Assembly (NCBI RefSeq): GCF_026626335.1
Contig: NZ_JAPNTZ010000001.1
Span: 620,001-684,000 of the forward strand
DNA length: 64,000 nt
DNA from: Paractinoplanes pyxinae
GTDB taxonomy: Bacteria > Actinomycetota > Actinomycetes > Mycobacteriales > Micromonosporaceae
Direction: 5' to 3'
Both the position numbers and the translations under genes were made by a program. Below the pieces are notes generated by a model. The model worked only from the letters and a program-made list of their open reading frames with translations. It did not search any database and was not told the DNA's origin. Below are positions 51,353 to 60,291 of the stretch, one piece after another. Within the stretch, counting starts at the first letter, position 1. Every line of letters begins with the position of its first letter.

Positions 51353-52813
51353 GTGACGCACTCCGTCCTCGACCGCGCGGCCATCCGTGCCTCGGCCCCG
51401 GCGGGCGGCGGGAGCGAGCCCGGCACCCGGCTCTGGAAGGCCTGGCTGGCCGGCGCCGTCGCCTTCTGTGTCGGGCAATCGTTCCTCGACCCCACCGGCC
51501 CCGTCGGCGGCTCGATGGCGTTCGCCATGCCGGTGCTCTTCAGCGCCGGGATCGTCGCCGGTGTGGTGCGCAACCGGCCCCGGCCGCGCTGGCCCTGGCT
51601 CCTGCTGGCGTCGGCCGGCCTGGTCATGGTGGCCGGCTTCGTCATCTGGGTCTCGGGCGCCGGCACGGCCGCCTTCGCGATCTTCATGGCCGTGTACCCG
51701 CTGGAGGCGGTGGCCCTGCTGCTGATCATGCGGGGCACCTCGTTCCGGCAGGACCGGGCGGGACTGCTGGACACCGCGATGATCAGCGTGCTGCTGGCGC
51801 TGGCCTGCTGGCTGCTGGTCATCACCCCGCTGCTGCGGCTCAACGATTCGCTGCCCGGTGACGCGCTGTCGGCGCTGTTCCCCTTCGGCGACGTGCTGCT
51901 GCTCGGCGTGCTGATCCGCTTCTTCACCTCCAAGGGCCTGCGTAACGCCTCCTTCTGGCAGATCAGCGCCTCACTGCTGCTGCAGACCGTCTCGCACCTG
52001 TCCACGCTGCTGCCGTTCATCTCGTCGCTCAAGGCGGCCGACCTGCAGCCGCTCACCTCGTTGTCGGCCTTCCTGATGGCCGGCGCGGCCCTGCACCCGT
52101 CGATGCGCATGCTGACCGGGCAGCCGCTGCGCCCGGTGGCCGAGACCTCGCCGGCCCGCGTGCTGCTGGTCAACGTGGCCTGCATGGCCGCCCCGGCGCT
52201 GCTCATCGCCCAGGGCGTGCTGCAGGACGGCCAGGTCGACTGGCTCGCCGCCGGGGTCGGCTGCATCATCCTGTTCGCGCTGCTGGCGTTGCGCATGGTC
52301 GACCTGGTCGGCCAGGTGCAGGACAAGGCCCGTCAGCTCGACGCGGTGGCCCACATCGACGCGCTCACCACGCTGCCCAACCGCCGGGCCTGGGATCTCG
52401 AGCTGTCCCGCCGGATAGCCGGCGCCCGCCGCCACGGCACGCCCGTGGTGGTCGCCATCATCGACCTCGACCGCTTCAAGCTGTACAACGACGAGCACGG
52501 CCACCAGGGCGGCGACGAGCTGCTGAGCCTGGCCGCGCACGCCTGGCGGGCCGAGCTGCGCCCGGAGGACCTGCTGGCCCGTTACGGCGGCGAGGAGTTC
52601 GGCGCGATCTTCGACCACTCCAAGCTGGCCGACGCCGACATCATCATCGAGCGGCTGCAGGCGGTGACCCCGCACGGCCAGACGTTCTCGGCCGGGGCCG
52701 CCCAATGGGACGGCGTCGAATCGGCCGCCGACCTGCTGGCCCGGGCCGACGCCGCCCTCTACGCGGCCAAGCGGGCCGGGCGGAATCGCCTCTACGTCTC
52801 GAGCAACCGCTAG
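51353..52813 (+). CDS. Membrane diguanylate cyclase (GGDEF)
   Basis: 486 residues from a GTG preceded by CAGGAGGG, 48 bases after the EAL gene. Seven to eight TM segments (about 28-320) precede a GGDEF domain with LTTLPNRRAWD, IDLDRFKLYNDEHGHQGGD and the intact signature GGEEF (412-416). The primary inhibitory RxxD site is not obvious. With the preceding EAL protein it forms an opposing synthesis/degradation pair sharing a related N-terminal membrane module (ALHPSM), probably sensing a related cue. The stop shares CTAG with the convergent permease gene. Confidence 0.9.
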   Translation: MTHSVLDRAAIRASAPAGGGSEPGTRLWKAWLAGAVAFCVGQSFLDPTGPVGGSMAFAMPVLFSAGIVAGVVRNRPRPRWPWLLLASAGLVMVAGFVIWVSGAGTAAFAIFMAVYPLEAVALLLIMRGTSFRQDRAGLLDTAMISVLLALACWLLVITPLLRLNDSLPGDALSALFPFGDVLLLGVLIRFFTSKGLRNASFWQISASLLLQTVSHLSTLLPFISSLKAADLQPLTSLSAFLMAGAALHPSMRMLTGQPLRPVAETSPARVLLVNVACMAAPALLIAQGVLQDGQVDWLAAGVGCIILFALLALRMVDLVGQVQDKARQLDAVAHIDALTTLPNRRAWDLELSRRIAGARRHGTPVVVAIIDLDRFKLYNDEHGHQGGDELLSLAAHAWRAELRPEDLLARYGGEEFGAIFDHSKLADADIIIERLQAVTPHGQTFSAGAAQWDGVESAADLLARADAALYAAKRAGRNRLYVSSNR

Positions 52814-55503
52814 GAAGACACGCGCAACACGTCGCCGAGCCTTCGTTTCCTTCGTACGACCGACTCCCCGCCGACCACAGCCAGGAGCACAGCCGCCAAC
52901 GCCCCTACGGTCACCAGCTCGACGGTCCACCACGGCACCACCGTCACCGGAACCGCCACCTGCCCGGTCAGCACGTTCAGGGCCAGCGGTCCGAGCGTGA
53001 GCCAGGCCAGCAGCGCCCCCAGCAGCGGCCCGGACACCGCCGCCACCACCGCCACCGGCAACAGCTCACCGGCCGCGACCCGATGCGTGTCCCGCGGCCG
53101 CAGCCCCAGCGTCCGCAGGCGGGCCAGCGTCTCCCACCGCTCCGGCGCGCCCGCCGCGGCGGCCAGCGCGAAGCCGAGCAGGCCCAGTGCGAGCAGCGTC
53201 ACCGCGGCGATCACGTAGAGCCGGACCAGACCCTCGGTCAACGGCGCCGTACGGCGGTCCTCGGCCACCTCGGCCCGGGTGACCAGCCGTCCGTCGGCGC
53301 CGGTGGCCCGGATCGCCGCGGCCGCGCCGGATCCGGTCGCCCACACCGTGTCGGGCTCCCAGTCGAGCCCGGCCGCCTTGGCCGCCGCCACGTCGACCAC
53401 GATCACGTCTTCTCCGGTGCCGATGGCCGGCGCGACCCCGATCGCAGCCATCTGGATCGCGCTGTTCGTCTGCAGCGGCAGCCGGAAGTCGAGGCCGGGC
53501 CGCAGGCTGCCGTCGCCGGTGCGGACCAGCGCCGGAACAGTGTCGCCGTCGGCCGCGGTGAGCCCGGCCGGAGCGGGCAGGCCGGGCAGGGGAGTGCCGG
53601 CCAGCAGCCGCCGGAAGGCCGCGGTGTCCACCACGATCAGTCGGGCCACGATCGAGGTGGAGTCGGCGATGAAGCGCTCGCTCTCGACCACCCGGGCCGG
53701 GACGGCCGCCTCGACCCCGGGCGCGGCGGCGACCCGGGTGGCGATGTCGGCGGTGGAACCGGACGCCTCCAGGCCCACGGTGAGCCTCGCGTCGGCCCCG
53801 ACGGCCTGCCACGCGCCGTCGGACAACCCACGGTCGGTGGTGGCCTGCAGCGTGACCGCGAACGAGGCCAGCGCGATCGCGGTCGTGACGGCCAGGGCGG
53901 GCAGCATCCGCGACGACGTGGCGGCGGCCCGGGCCGCCGCGAACAGCCCCAGCGACCGCCGCGAGCGCAGCGACAGCCGCAGCACCGCCCCGGTGGCGGG
54001 CGGCAACAACCGTACGAGAAGCAAGGAAACCGCCAGCGCCCCGAGCGCGGGCGCGGCGGAGGCCAGCCCCGTCTCGATGCCCCGCTGGCGCAGGGCGACC
54101 AGGGCCCCCACCGCGAGCAGGACCACGGCCGCGTCGATGGCGGCTCGGCGCAGCCGGACGGTGCGCCTGGCCCACCGGCGGGCGCTGCGGTTGGCCGGGG
54201 CGCGCTTGTCCCGGGTGGCCCGGGCCGCCGCGAGCGTCCCGAAGGCCGGCCCGGCGGCGATGGCCAGCACCACGAACGGCAGCACCCAGATCAGGGAGGC
54301 GCTGCCGGTGAGGACGGCGGCCAGCGCGAGCCCGATTGCGGCCGCGGGCACGGTCACCGCCACCGATTCGACGGCCAGTTCGGCGGCCAGCGCGGGCAGG
54401 GCGGCGCCCCGCTGCCGGGCGGTGGCCAACGCCGTCGTACGCCGCCGGGTCAGCAGATCCGCGGCCAGGCTCACCACCAGCAGGGCACCGGCCAGCAGGG
54501 CCAGCAGCAGCACGGAGGCCTGAGGCGTGGCGGTGGCGATCTGGTTCCGCAGGTCGCGCAGCACGCTGTCGAGCTGGGTGGCCCACTTGAGCGACGTGTC
54601 ACGCTCGGCCGAGACCGCCGACAACCCCTTGAGCGTGGCCACCGAGTCGGCCAGGTTCTGAGCCGAGGCCCAGGTCAGCTTGTCCGGGTCGGCGTCGAAG
54701 CGCACGCCGCGGCGCAGCTGGTCGGAGCGGAAGGCCAGCCGGGCGTCGGGCAGCGACTCGTCGGAGAGCAGGCCGCCGAACCGGGTGCTGCCCAGGCCGT
54801 CGCGGTTGGCGGCCGGCTGCAGCAGCCACGGCACGAGTCGCCAGGCCGGATCGCCCGGGTCGACGGGCCGGAAGATGCCGCTGACGCGGACGTCGTACGG
54901 GGTCCGGCGATCGTCCTGGACGGGGATCCGGTCGCCCGGGCGCACGCCCAGCGCGGCCGCCTCCGCCTCGGACACGCCGACGTGGATCGGCCACGGGGCG
55001 CCGTTGAGCGGGATCTCGATGCTGTCGTCGCTGGTCGAGGGGCCCGGCGCCTTGCCCGCGACCCAGGTGACCCGCGGGTCGCCTCCGTCGCCGCGGCGCA
55101 GGTACTCCAACTGCAGGCGGCGCTGCACGCTGCCGTCGGTGACCGCCATCGAGATGCTGGAGACCGTCGTGACCGGCGTCTGCAGCGCGGCCTGCAGCTC
55201 GGGGCTGAGGTCGTCCTGGGCCAGATGCCCGAGCGAGGCCACGTCCTGGGCGAGCAGCGGGGCGCGCTGACGGCCGCCGGTCGGCCCGTAGTCGTCCGGC
55301 CAGTCCGCTTCCACCCGCACCGCGGCGTCGTCGGCGGCCCGCCGCACGGCGTCCCGGGTGGCCTCGTCCGACGTCGCCCGCAGCACCGGCGGCGTCGCCC
55401 CGGCCAGCAGGGCCACGACGGCGACCACCACGGCCACCAGCAGCAGGGGACCGGCGTCGGCCCGGGCCCGCCCGCGCACGCTGGGCCAGTGCAGCGCGAT
55501 CAC
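52810..55503 (-). CDS. FtsX-type ABC transporter permease
   Basis: 897 residues from a GTG that overlaps the preceding stop (GTGA). TM1 is at about 19-39, then a large extracytoplasmic region, a central cluster of TM segments and a second outside region with a final TM set, the duplicated MacB/FtsX/LolC plan. The motifs LARLRTLGLRPRDTHRVAAGELLPVAVVAA and TARQRGAALPALAAELAVE are the coupling-helix regions of FtsX-type domains. It pairs with the other permease and two ATPases. Such systems export or extract peptides, lipids or lipoproteins from the membrane. Confidence 0.87.
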   Translation of the reverse strand: MIALHWPSVRGRARADAGPLLLVAVVVAVVALLAGATPPVLRATSDEATRDAVRRAADDAAVRVEADWPDDYGPTGGRQRAPLLAQDVASLGHLAQDDLSPELQAALQTPVTTVSSISMAVTDGSVQRRLQLEYLRRGDGGDPRVTWVAGKAPGPSTSDDSIEIPLNGAPWPIHVGVSEAEAAALGVRPGDRIPVQDDRRTPYDVRVSGIFRPVDPGDPAWRLVPWLLQPAANRDGLGSTRFGGLLSDESLPDARLAFRSDQLRRGVRFDADPDKLTWASAQNLADSVATLKGLSAVSAERDTSLKWATQLDSVLRDLRNQIATATPQASVLLLALLAGALLVVSLAADLLTRRRTTALATARQRGAALPALAAELAVESVAVTVPAAAIGLALAAVLTGSASLIWVLPFVVLAIAAGPAFGTLAAARATRDKRAPANRSARRWARRTVRLRRAAIDAAVVLLAVGALVALRQRGIETGLASAAPALGALAVSLLLVRLLPPATGAVLRLSLRSRRSLGLFAAARAAATSSRMLPALAVTTAIALASFAVTLQATTDRGLSDGAWQAVGADARLTVGLEASGSTADIATRVAAAPGVEAAVPARVVESERFIADSTSIVARLIVVDTAAFRRLLAGTPLPGLPAPAGLTAADGDTVPALVRTGDGSLRPGLDFRLPLQTNSAIQMAAIGVAPAIGTGEDVIVVDVAAAKAAGLDWEPDTVWATGSGAAAAIRATGADGRLVTRAEVAEDRRTAPLTEGLVRLYVIAAVTLLALGLLGFALAAAAGAPERWETLARLRTLGLRPRDTHRVAAGELLPVAVVAAVSGPLLGALLAWLTLGPLALNVLTGQVAVPVTVVPWWTVELVTVGALAAVLLAVVGGESVVRRKRRLGDVLRVSS

Positions 55504-58500
55504 GACGCCACCCGCAGATGCGCCGCGTCGGCCCGGCTCACCTGGATCAGCACCGCGGCCCCGGCGGCCAGCGCGCAGCCCCCGGCCAGCACGGCCAGCA
55601 GCGCGATCTCGCCCGCCCAGGGCCAGTGCGCCACCGCCGCCGGCACGGCCGCCGCCCCGGTGTCCGAGCGGATCAGCAACGGCGCCACCAGCCACGTGGT
55701 GAGCGCCCCAACGCCGGCCCCGGCCACCAGCAGCGGCAGCACCACGGCGGCCTGCTCGCCCAGCAGCGCGGTCCGGATGCCCCGCCGCGAGACGCCCAGG
55801 CCGCGCAGCCGGGCCACCTCGACCGCCCGCAGCTGCATGTCGCAGGTGACCTGCAGCAGCACGCCACCGAGCAGAAGCACGACGGCCGCCGCCACGAGAA
55901 CCCGCAGCACGGCCGGGAACGAGGCGCGCAGCGGGCTGCCGGTCAGCCGCTCGGCCTCGGCGGCCCGGGTGGTGACCGGGCCCAGGCTCAGCTCGCCGGC
56001 GTCGGCGTGGGCCGGGTCGCCGATCCACCAGGCGGTCACCGGCGAGTTCACGTTGCCGTGCACGGCCAGGGCACGGGTCAGCCAGTCGATGTCGGTCAGC
56101 AACGCGGCGCCTCCGGGCGCCGACGGCACCTCGTCCACGATCTCGGCGATGGTCGCGTCCACCGGCGTCTGGTCGACGGCGAAGGTGATGTCGGCGCCGC
56201 GCCGGGCGCCGACCTCGGCCGCGAACCGTTTCGAGACGACCACCGGCACCGGGCCGGGGTCGGCGAAGGCGGTGGCAACCAGGACGCGGCTCGACGGCGT
56301 GGTGTCGGCGAAGCTGACCGCGCTGCTCAGCCGCAGCCGGGCGCCGTCGGCCGCGACCTTCGGGTCGAGCAGCTGCCGGGCGTCGGGTTCGGCCGCCCGG
56401 ACCGTCCAGGCCGAGGCGGGCGGCTCGGGCAGCGTCACGGTGGCGTCGATCGCGGTCACGTACTGGATGCCGGACTCGCCGAGCACCGACAGCGTTACGC
56501 CGACCAGCCGCAGCCCGGGCACCTTGACGCAGTCCGCCACGGCGTGACGGCGGCCGTCGAGCGGCACCGGGTCGCCGTCGCAGTTCGTCCGCAGCCCGGT
56601 CTCGTCCTGCAGCATCAGGTGCGGGGTGACGGCGATGGGCCGGGCGCCGGTGGCGGTGCCGGTGACGGCGAGGCTGCTGTTCACGGGCAGCGCCACTCCG
56701 GTCACGGCGGCCGGCGGGACCAGCGTACGAGTGACCCCGGCCCAGCCGCCGTCGTGCTCGACCCGTCCCCGCAGCAACGACCCGGCCTCCCGGGTGTCGA
56801 CGGCGACCAGCTGCGGCGCCGATTCCGGACCGCCGAGCCACTGCCCGACCACGATGTTCTGCTTGGCCACCGGGCTGATCACCCCGCCGGTGGCCGCCCG
56901 GACCTCAGCGCTCTGGCCGGTGACCGGCGCGGCGGCGAGCGAGACGGCGAGGTCGGTGCCCACCGAGAGGTCGGCCTGCTCGCGCTGCGAGGTGTGCCAG
57001 GTCGAGCCGAACGCCGTCCCGAATGTCGCGGCCGCGCAGCCCAGGCAGATCAGCAGCCCGGCGGCCAGCGCCTGCGGGCGACGGGCGGCCCCGGAGGTGG
57101 CCAGCGAGAGCGTGAAGCCGCGGGCCCGGCCGGCCAGCCGCTCGGCGCCGCGCAGCAGGGGCGGCAGGGCCCGCAGCAGCAAGGCCGACCCGGCCACCAG
57201 GATCAGGGCGGGCGCGAGGATGCGTACGGCATCGGCCCGCGAGCCCGCCGCGGCCGGTTGCGACCGCAGCTGCCACCAGCCGACCGCGGCCAGCGCCACC
57301 AGCAGCAGGTCGAGCCCCGACCGGGCCAGCAGCTCACGGTGGCGTCGGCGGTCGCCCGGGTCGACGGCGGGCCGGGACGACAACACGACGTGGAGGGCGG
57401 CCAGCGCGAGCGCCCCGCACACCACGACCAGCACCTGAGTCCACCTGACGGTGACCGGAGAGGTGAGTCCCGCGCCGGACAACGGCGGAAGGTGGCTCAG
57501 CCCGGCGTACAGCAGCGACGAGAGGGGCACCGACAGCAGGACGGCGATCGCCGCGATCGCGCCGGCCTCCGTCGCGGCCACGGCGGTGAACTGCCCCCGG
57601 CTCGTTCCCAGCGCCGCCAGCAGGTCGAACTCGGTGGTCCGGACGCCGGTGGTGAGCCGCCCGGCCAGGGCCAGCGCGATGGCCGTCAGCACCAGGCCGA
57701 TCACGGCCAGCGCCAGCACCGACCCCGAGGTGAGCTGCTGCTGATCGCGGGCGGCCAGCAGCAGCTGGGGGAGAGGCGACGAGACGCGCTGGATCTCGAC
57801 CCGCTCGCCGAGCGTGCCCTCCAGCTTGCGGTTGGCTCCGAGCAGCGAGGCGGTGAGCCGGTTCAGGCCCTGCTCGGTGGGCGCGGACAGGTCGGGGCGG
57901 GCGGTGACCTCGAGCCGGCTGAGCGCGTTGCGGCCGGAGAGCAGCACGTCCAGGTCGACCAGGAACGGCCCGTACGCACGGATCTGCCGGGCCGAGGTGC
58001 TTTCCGGCGGGTCGGGGTCGAACCCGGTGCCGCCGAGGGGATCGCGGTCCCAGCCGGCGTCCTGCAGCGGCCGGACGACGGCGACCACCTTCACGGCGAC
58101 CGGCCCGTTCGGCGTACGACCCAATTCCGGCCCGAACGCCACGCGATCACCCACCTTGAGCCCCAGCAGCCGCGCGGTGCTCTGCAGAACCGCGGCCTCG
58201 TTCGTCGCCGGGCGCGGCCACCGCCCCGAGACCAGCGCGGCCCGGTCCGGCAGGTCCTGGATGGAGGCCAGATAACCGCCGCCCTGCACCCCGTCCGACT
58301 CCCCGCCGGCCAGGGGCAGCGTCCGCAGGGCGCCCGAGGCGCGGGTCATTGTGGTCGCCGTGAACGGCGCGACCGCCGTGGTCAGCACCTGCCGCGAGTC
58401 CGCCGCGACCGAGCGCGCGTCCTTGGCGGCCACGGCGCCGACGTACGCGGTGACCGTGACGTCGTCCGGGTCGGCCCGGGCCGCCGAGACCTCCACCGCG

Positions 58501-58628
58501 CGCTCCGACGTCCGGGTGACCAGCAGCGCGCTCGTGCCCAGCAGGGTGGTGCCGACGACCAGGATGGTGAGCAGCGAGGCCAGCAGCGGCCAGTGCGCGC
58601 GGGCTCGCCGGAGGACGAGCTCGATCAC
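55500..58628 (-). CDS. FtsX-type ABC transporter permease, larger subunit
   Basis: 1042 residues from a GTG overlapping the ATPase stop (GTGA). TM1 is at about 13-37. A large ectodomain (about 40-300), TM segments with FDLLAALGTSRGQFTAVAATEAGAIAAIAV, a second cluster, another ectodomain, and a last block VARLRGLGVSRRGIRTALLGEQAAVVLPLLVAG show two FtsX units in one chain. It is similar in plan to the next permease, so they are probably a heterodimer with the two ATPases. Confidence 0.87.
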   Translation of the reverse strand: MIELVLRRARAHWPLLASLLTILVVGTTLLGTSALLVTRTSERAVEVSAARADPDDVTVTAYVGAVAAKDARSVAADSRQVLTTAVAPFTATTMTRASGALRTLPLAGGESDGVQGGGYLASIQDLPDRAALVSGRWPRPATNEAAVLQSTARLLGLKVGDRVAFGPELGRTPNGPVAVKVVAVVRPLQDAGWDRDPLGGTGFDPDPPESTSARQIRAYGPFLVDLDVLLSGRNALSRLEVTARPDLSAPTEQGLNRLTASLLGANRKLEGTLGERVEIQRVSSPLPQLLLAARDQQQLTSGSVLALAVIGLVLTAIALALAGRLTTGVRTTEFDLLAALGTSRGQFTAVAATEAGAIAAIAVLLSVPLSSLLYAGLSHLPPLSGAGLTSPVTVRWTQVLVVVCGALALAALHVVLSSRPAVDPGDRRRHRELLARSGLDLLLVALAAVGWWQLRSQPAAAGSRADAVRILAPALILVAGSALLLRALPPLLRGAERLAGRARGFTLSLATSGAARRPQALAAGLLICLGCAAATFGTAFGSTWHTSQREQADLSVGTDLAVSLAAAPVTGQSAEVRAATGGVISPVAKQNIVVGQWLGGPESAPQLVAVDTREAGSLLRGRVEHDGGWAGVTRTLVPPAAVTGVALPVNSSLAVTGTATGARPIAVTPHLMLQDETGLRTNCDGDPVPLDGRRHAVADCVKVPGLRLVGVTLSVLGESGIQYVTAIDATVTLPEPPASAWTVRAAEPDARQLLDPKVAADGARLRLSSAVSFADTTPSSRVLVATAFADPGPVPVVVSKRFAAEVGARRGADITFAVDQTPVDATIAEIVDEVPSAPGGAALLTDIDWLTRALAVHGNVNSPVTAWWIGDPAHADAGELSLGPVTTRAAEAERLTGSPLRASFPAVLRVLVAAAVVLLLGGVLLQVTCDMQLRAVEVARLRGLGVSRRGIRTALLGEQAAVVLPLLVAGAGVGALTTWLVAPLLIRSDTGAAAVPAAVAHWPWAGEIALLAVLAGGCALAAGAAVLIQVSRADAAHLRVAS

Positions 58629-59302
58629 GTGAGCACTCGGCCGTCGCTGATCCGGATGACCCGGTCGGCCAGCGCCATCATGACCGGGTCGTGGGTGGCC
58701 ACGACGGCCGTCACGCCCTCGGACTCGACCACCCCCCGCAGCAGGCCCATCACGGCCAGGCCGGTCTCGGCGTCGAGCTGGCCGGTCGGCTCGTCGGCCA
58801 CCAGCAGGCGCGGGCTGGCGGCCAGGGCGCGGGCGATCGCCACCCGCTGCTGCTGGCCGCCGGAGAGCTCGCCCGGTCGCTGCTGGGCGTGGTCGGCCAG
58901 CCCGACCAGGTCGAGCAGCAGGCCGACGCGGCGCTCGCGCTCGGCCGGCTCGGCGCGGGCCAGCCGCAGCGGGACGCCCACGTTCTCGGCCGCGGAGAGC
59001 ACCGGGATCAGGCCGAACGTCTGGAACACGTACGACACCTTGTCCCGCCGCAGCTGGGACAGCCCGTCCTCGTCGAGTCCGGTGACCTCGAGCCCGTCCA
59101 CCGTCACCGTGCCCGAGTCGGGGCGGTCGAGCCCGCCGATCACGTTGAGCAGGGTGGTCTTGCCCGAGCCGGAACGGCCGACCAGGGCCACCATCGTGCC
59201 CGGCTCGACCTCGAACGAGACGTCGCTCAGGGCGTGGACGGCGGCCGGGCCCGAACCGAAGGTGCGGCTGACCCCGCGTACGGTCAATAACGCGCTGGTC
59301 AT
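58625..59302 (-). CDS. ABC transporter ATPase (MacB/LolD-like)
   Basis: 225 residues, the typical LolD size. Walker A GRSGSGKTT (42-50), Q-loop FQTFGLIP, signature LSGGQQQRVAIARAL, Walker B LLVADEPTG, and switch HDP. It powers an FtsX-type permease from the cytoplasm. Its ATG overlaps the upstream ATPase stop by ATGA. It lacks the C-terminal extension found in its partner. Confidence 0.93.
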   Translation of the reverse strand: MTSALLTVRGVSRTFGSGPAAVHALSDVSFEVEPGTMVALVGRSGSGKTTLLNVIGGLDRPDSGTVTVDGLEVTGLDEDGLSQLRRDKVSYVFQTFGLIPVLSAAENVGVPLRLARAEPAERERRVGLLLDLVGLADHAQQRPGELSGGQQQRVAIARALAASPRLLVADEPTGQLDAETGLAVMGLLRGVVESEGVTAVVATHDPVMMALADRVIRISDGRVLT

Positions 59303-60159
59303 GCGTCGGGCCGGATCGTGATGTGATCGGGTTCCAGCGCCAGGCGCACCCGCCGGGTCAGGGCCAGCGCCTCCCGGTAGTCGCGCGGCACCTGGATGCG
59401 CCCGGCCCGGTCCATCACGGCGTACTCCTCGGCTATGACATGCGTGCCGCCGTCGTCGGCCGTGGCCGTGCGGCGCAGCACCTCGCTGCTGGTGCGGCCG
59501 TCGCGGATGGCGACCGTCCGCTCGACCTGGCCGCTGACCGCGGGATCGTGGGTGACCACGACGACGGTGACGCCGAGGTCGCGGTTGACGTCTCGCAGCG
59601 CGCCGAACACCTCGGCCGAGGTGGCCGTGTCGAGCTCGCCGGTGGGCTCGTCGGCCAGCAGCACGTGCGGCTGGTTGGCCAGGGCGACCGCGATGGCCAC
59701 GCGCATCTGCTGGCCGCCGGAGAGCTGACCGGGCTTGCGGTCGGCGTACGCGCTGACACCCAGCGCCTCCAGCAGCTCGGCCGACCGCTTGCGGCGTTCG
59801 CCGGCCGAGGTGCGGGCGGCGGTCATCGGCAGGTCGACCATCTGCCGCGCGGTCAGGTACGGGATGAGGTTGCTCGCCGTCTGCTGCCGGACGAACCCGA
59901 CCGTGTGCCGCCGGTAACGCACGCGGTCGGCCCGGGACATGGCCAGCAGGTCCCACTGTTCGACGTGGGCCCGTCCCGCCGTCGGCGCGTCCACCCCGGC
60001 CAGGATCGACAGCAGCGTCGACTTGCCGGAACCCGAGGCGCCCACGACGGCGATCATCTCGCCCTTCTCGACCACCAGGTCGAGCCCCTGCAACGCCTGG
60101 ACCTCGACCGGGCCGGTCTGATAGATGCGCACCAGGCTCTCGCACACGATGAGCGTCAT
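59299..60159 (-). CDS. ABC transporter ATPase with a C-terminal AbrB/SpoVT-like domain
   Basis: 286 residues from the ATG at 60159. Walker A GASGSGKST (40-48), QQTASNLIP Q-loop, LSGGQQMRVAIA signature, LLADEPTGELD Walker B and HDP switch make up a LolD-like ATPase to about residue 225. The last 45 or so residues (EEYAVMDRAGRIQVPRDYREALAL) match the swapped-hairpin AbrB/SpoVT fold (G-R-I-x-V-P-x-x-x-R-x-A-L). The fused domain could bind DNA, dimerise the ATPase or regulate the transporter. First gene of a four-gene coupled operon, divergent from the subtilase. Confidence 0.85.
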   Translation of the reverse strand: MTLIVCESLVRIYQTGPVEVQALQGLDLVVEKGEMIAVVGASGSGKSTLLSILAGVDAPTAGRAHVEQWDLLAMSRADRVRYRRHTVGFVRQQTASNLIPYLTARQMVDLPMTAARTSAGERRKRSAELLEALGVSAYADRKPGQLSGGQQMRVAIAVALANQPHVLLADEPTGELDTATSAEVFGALRDVNRDLGVTVVVVTHDPAVSGQVERTVAIRDGRTSSEVLRRTATADDGGTHVIAEEYAVMDRAGRIQVPRDYREALALTRRVRLALEPDHITIRPDA

Positions 60160-60291
60160 CCCCACCACCCCCGATTCGGTGATCACTGTTATATCCGATC
60201 AGGTGGTAACCGTGTCGGCCTGCCGACTTCCCGATAACCAGGCCCGGGGCGAGCGGTGCACTGGCAGTTATTCAACCGGGGAGGGACTGCC

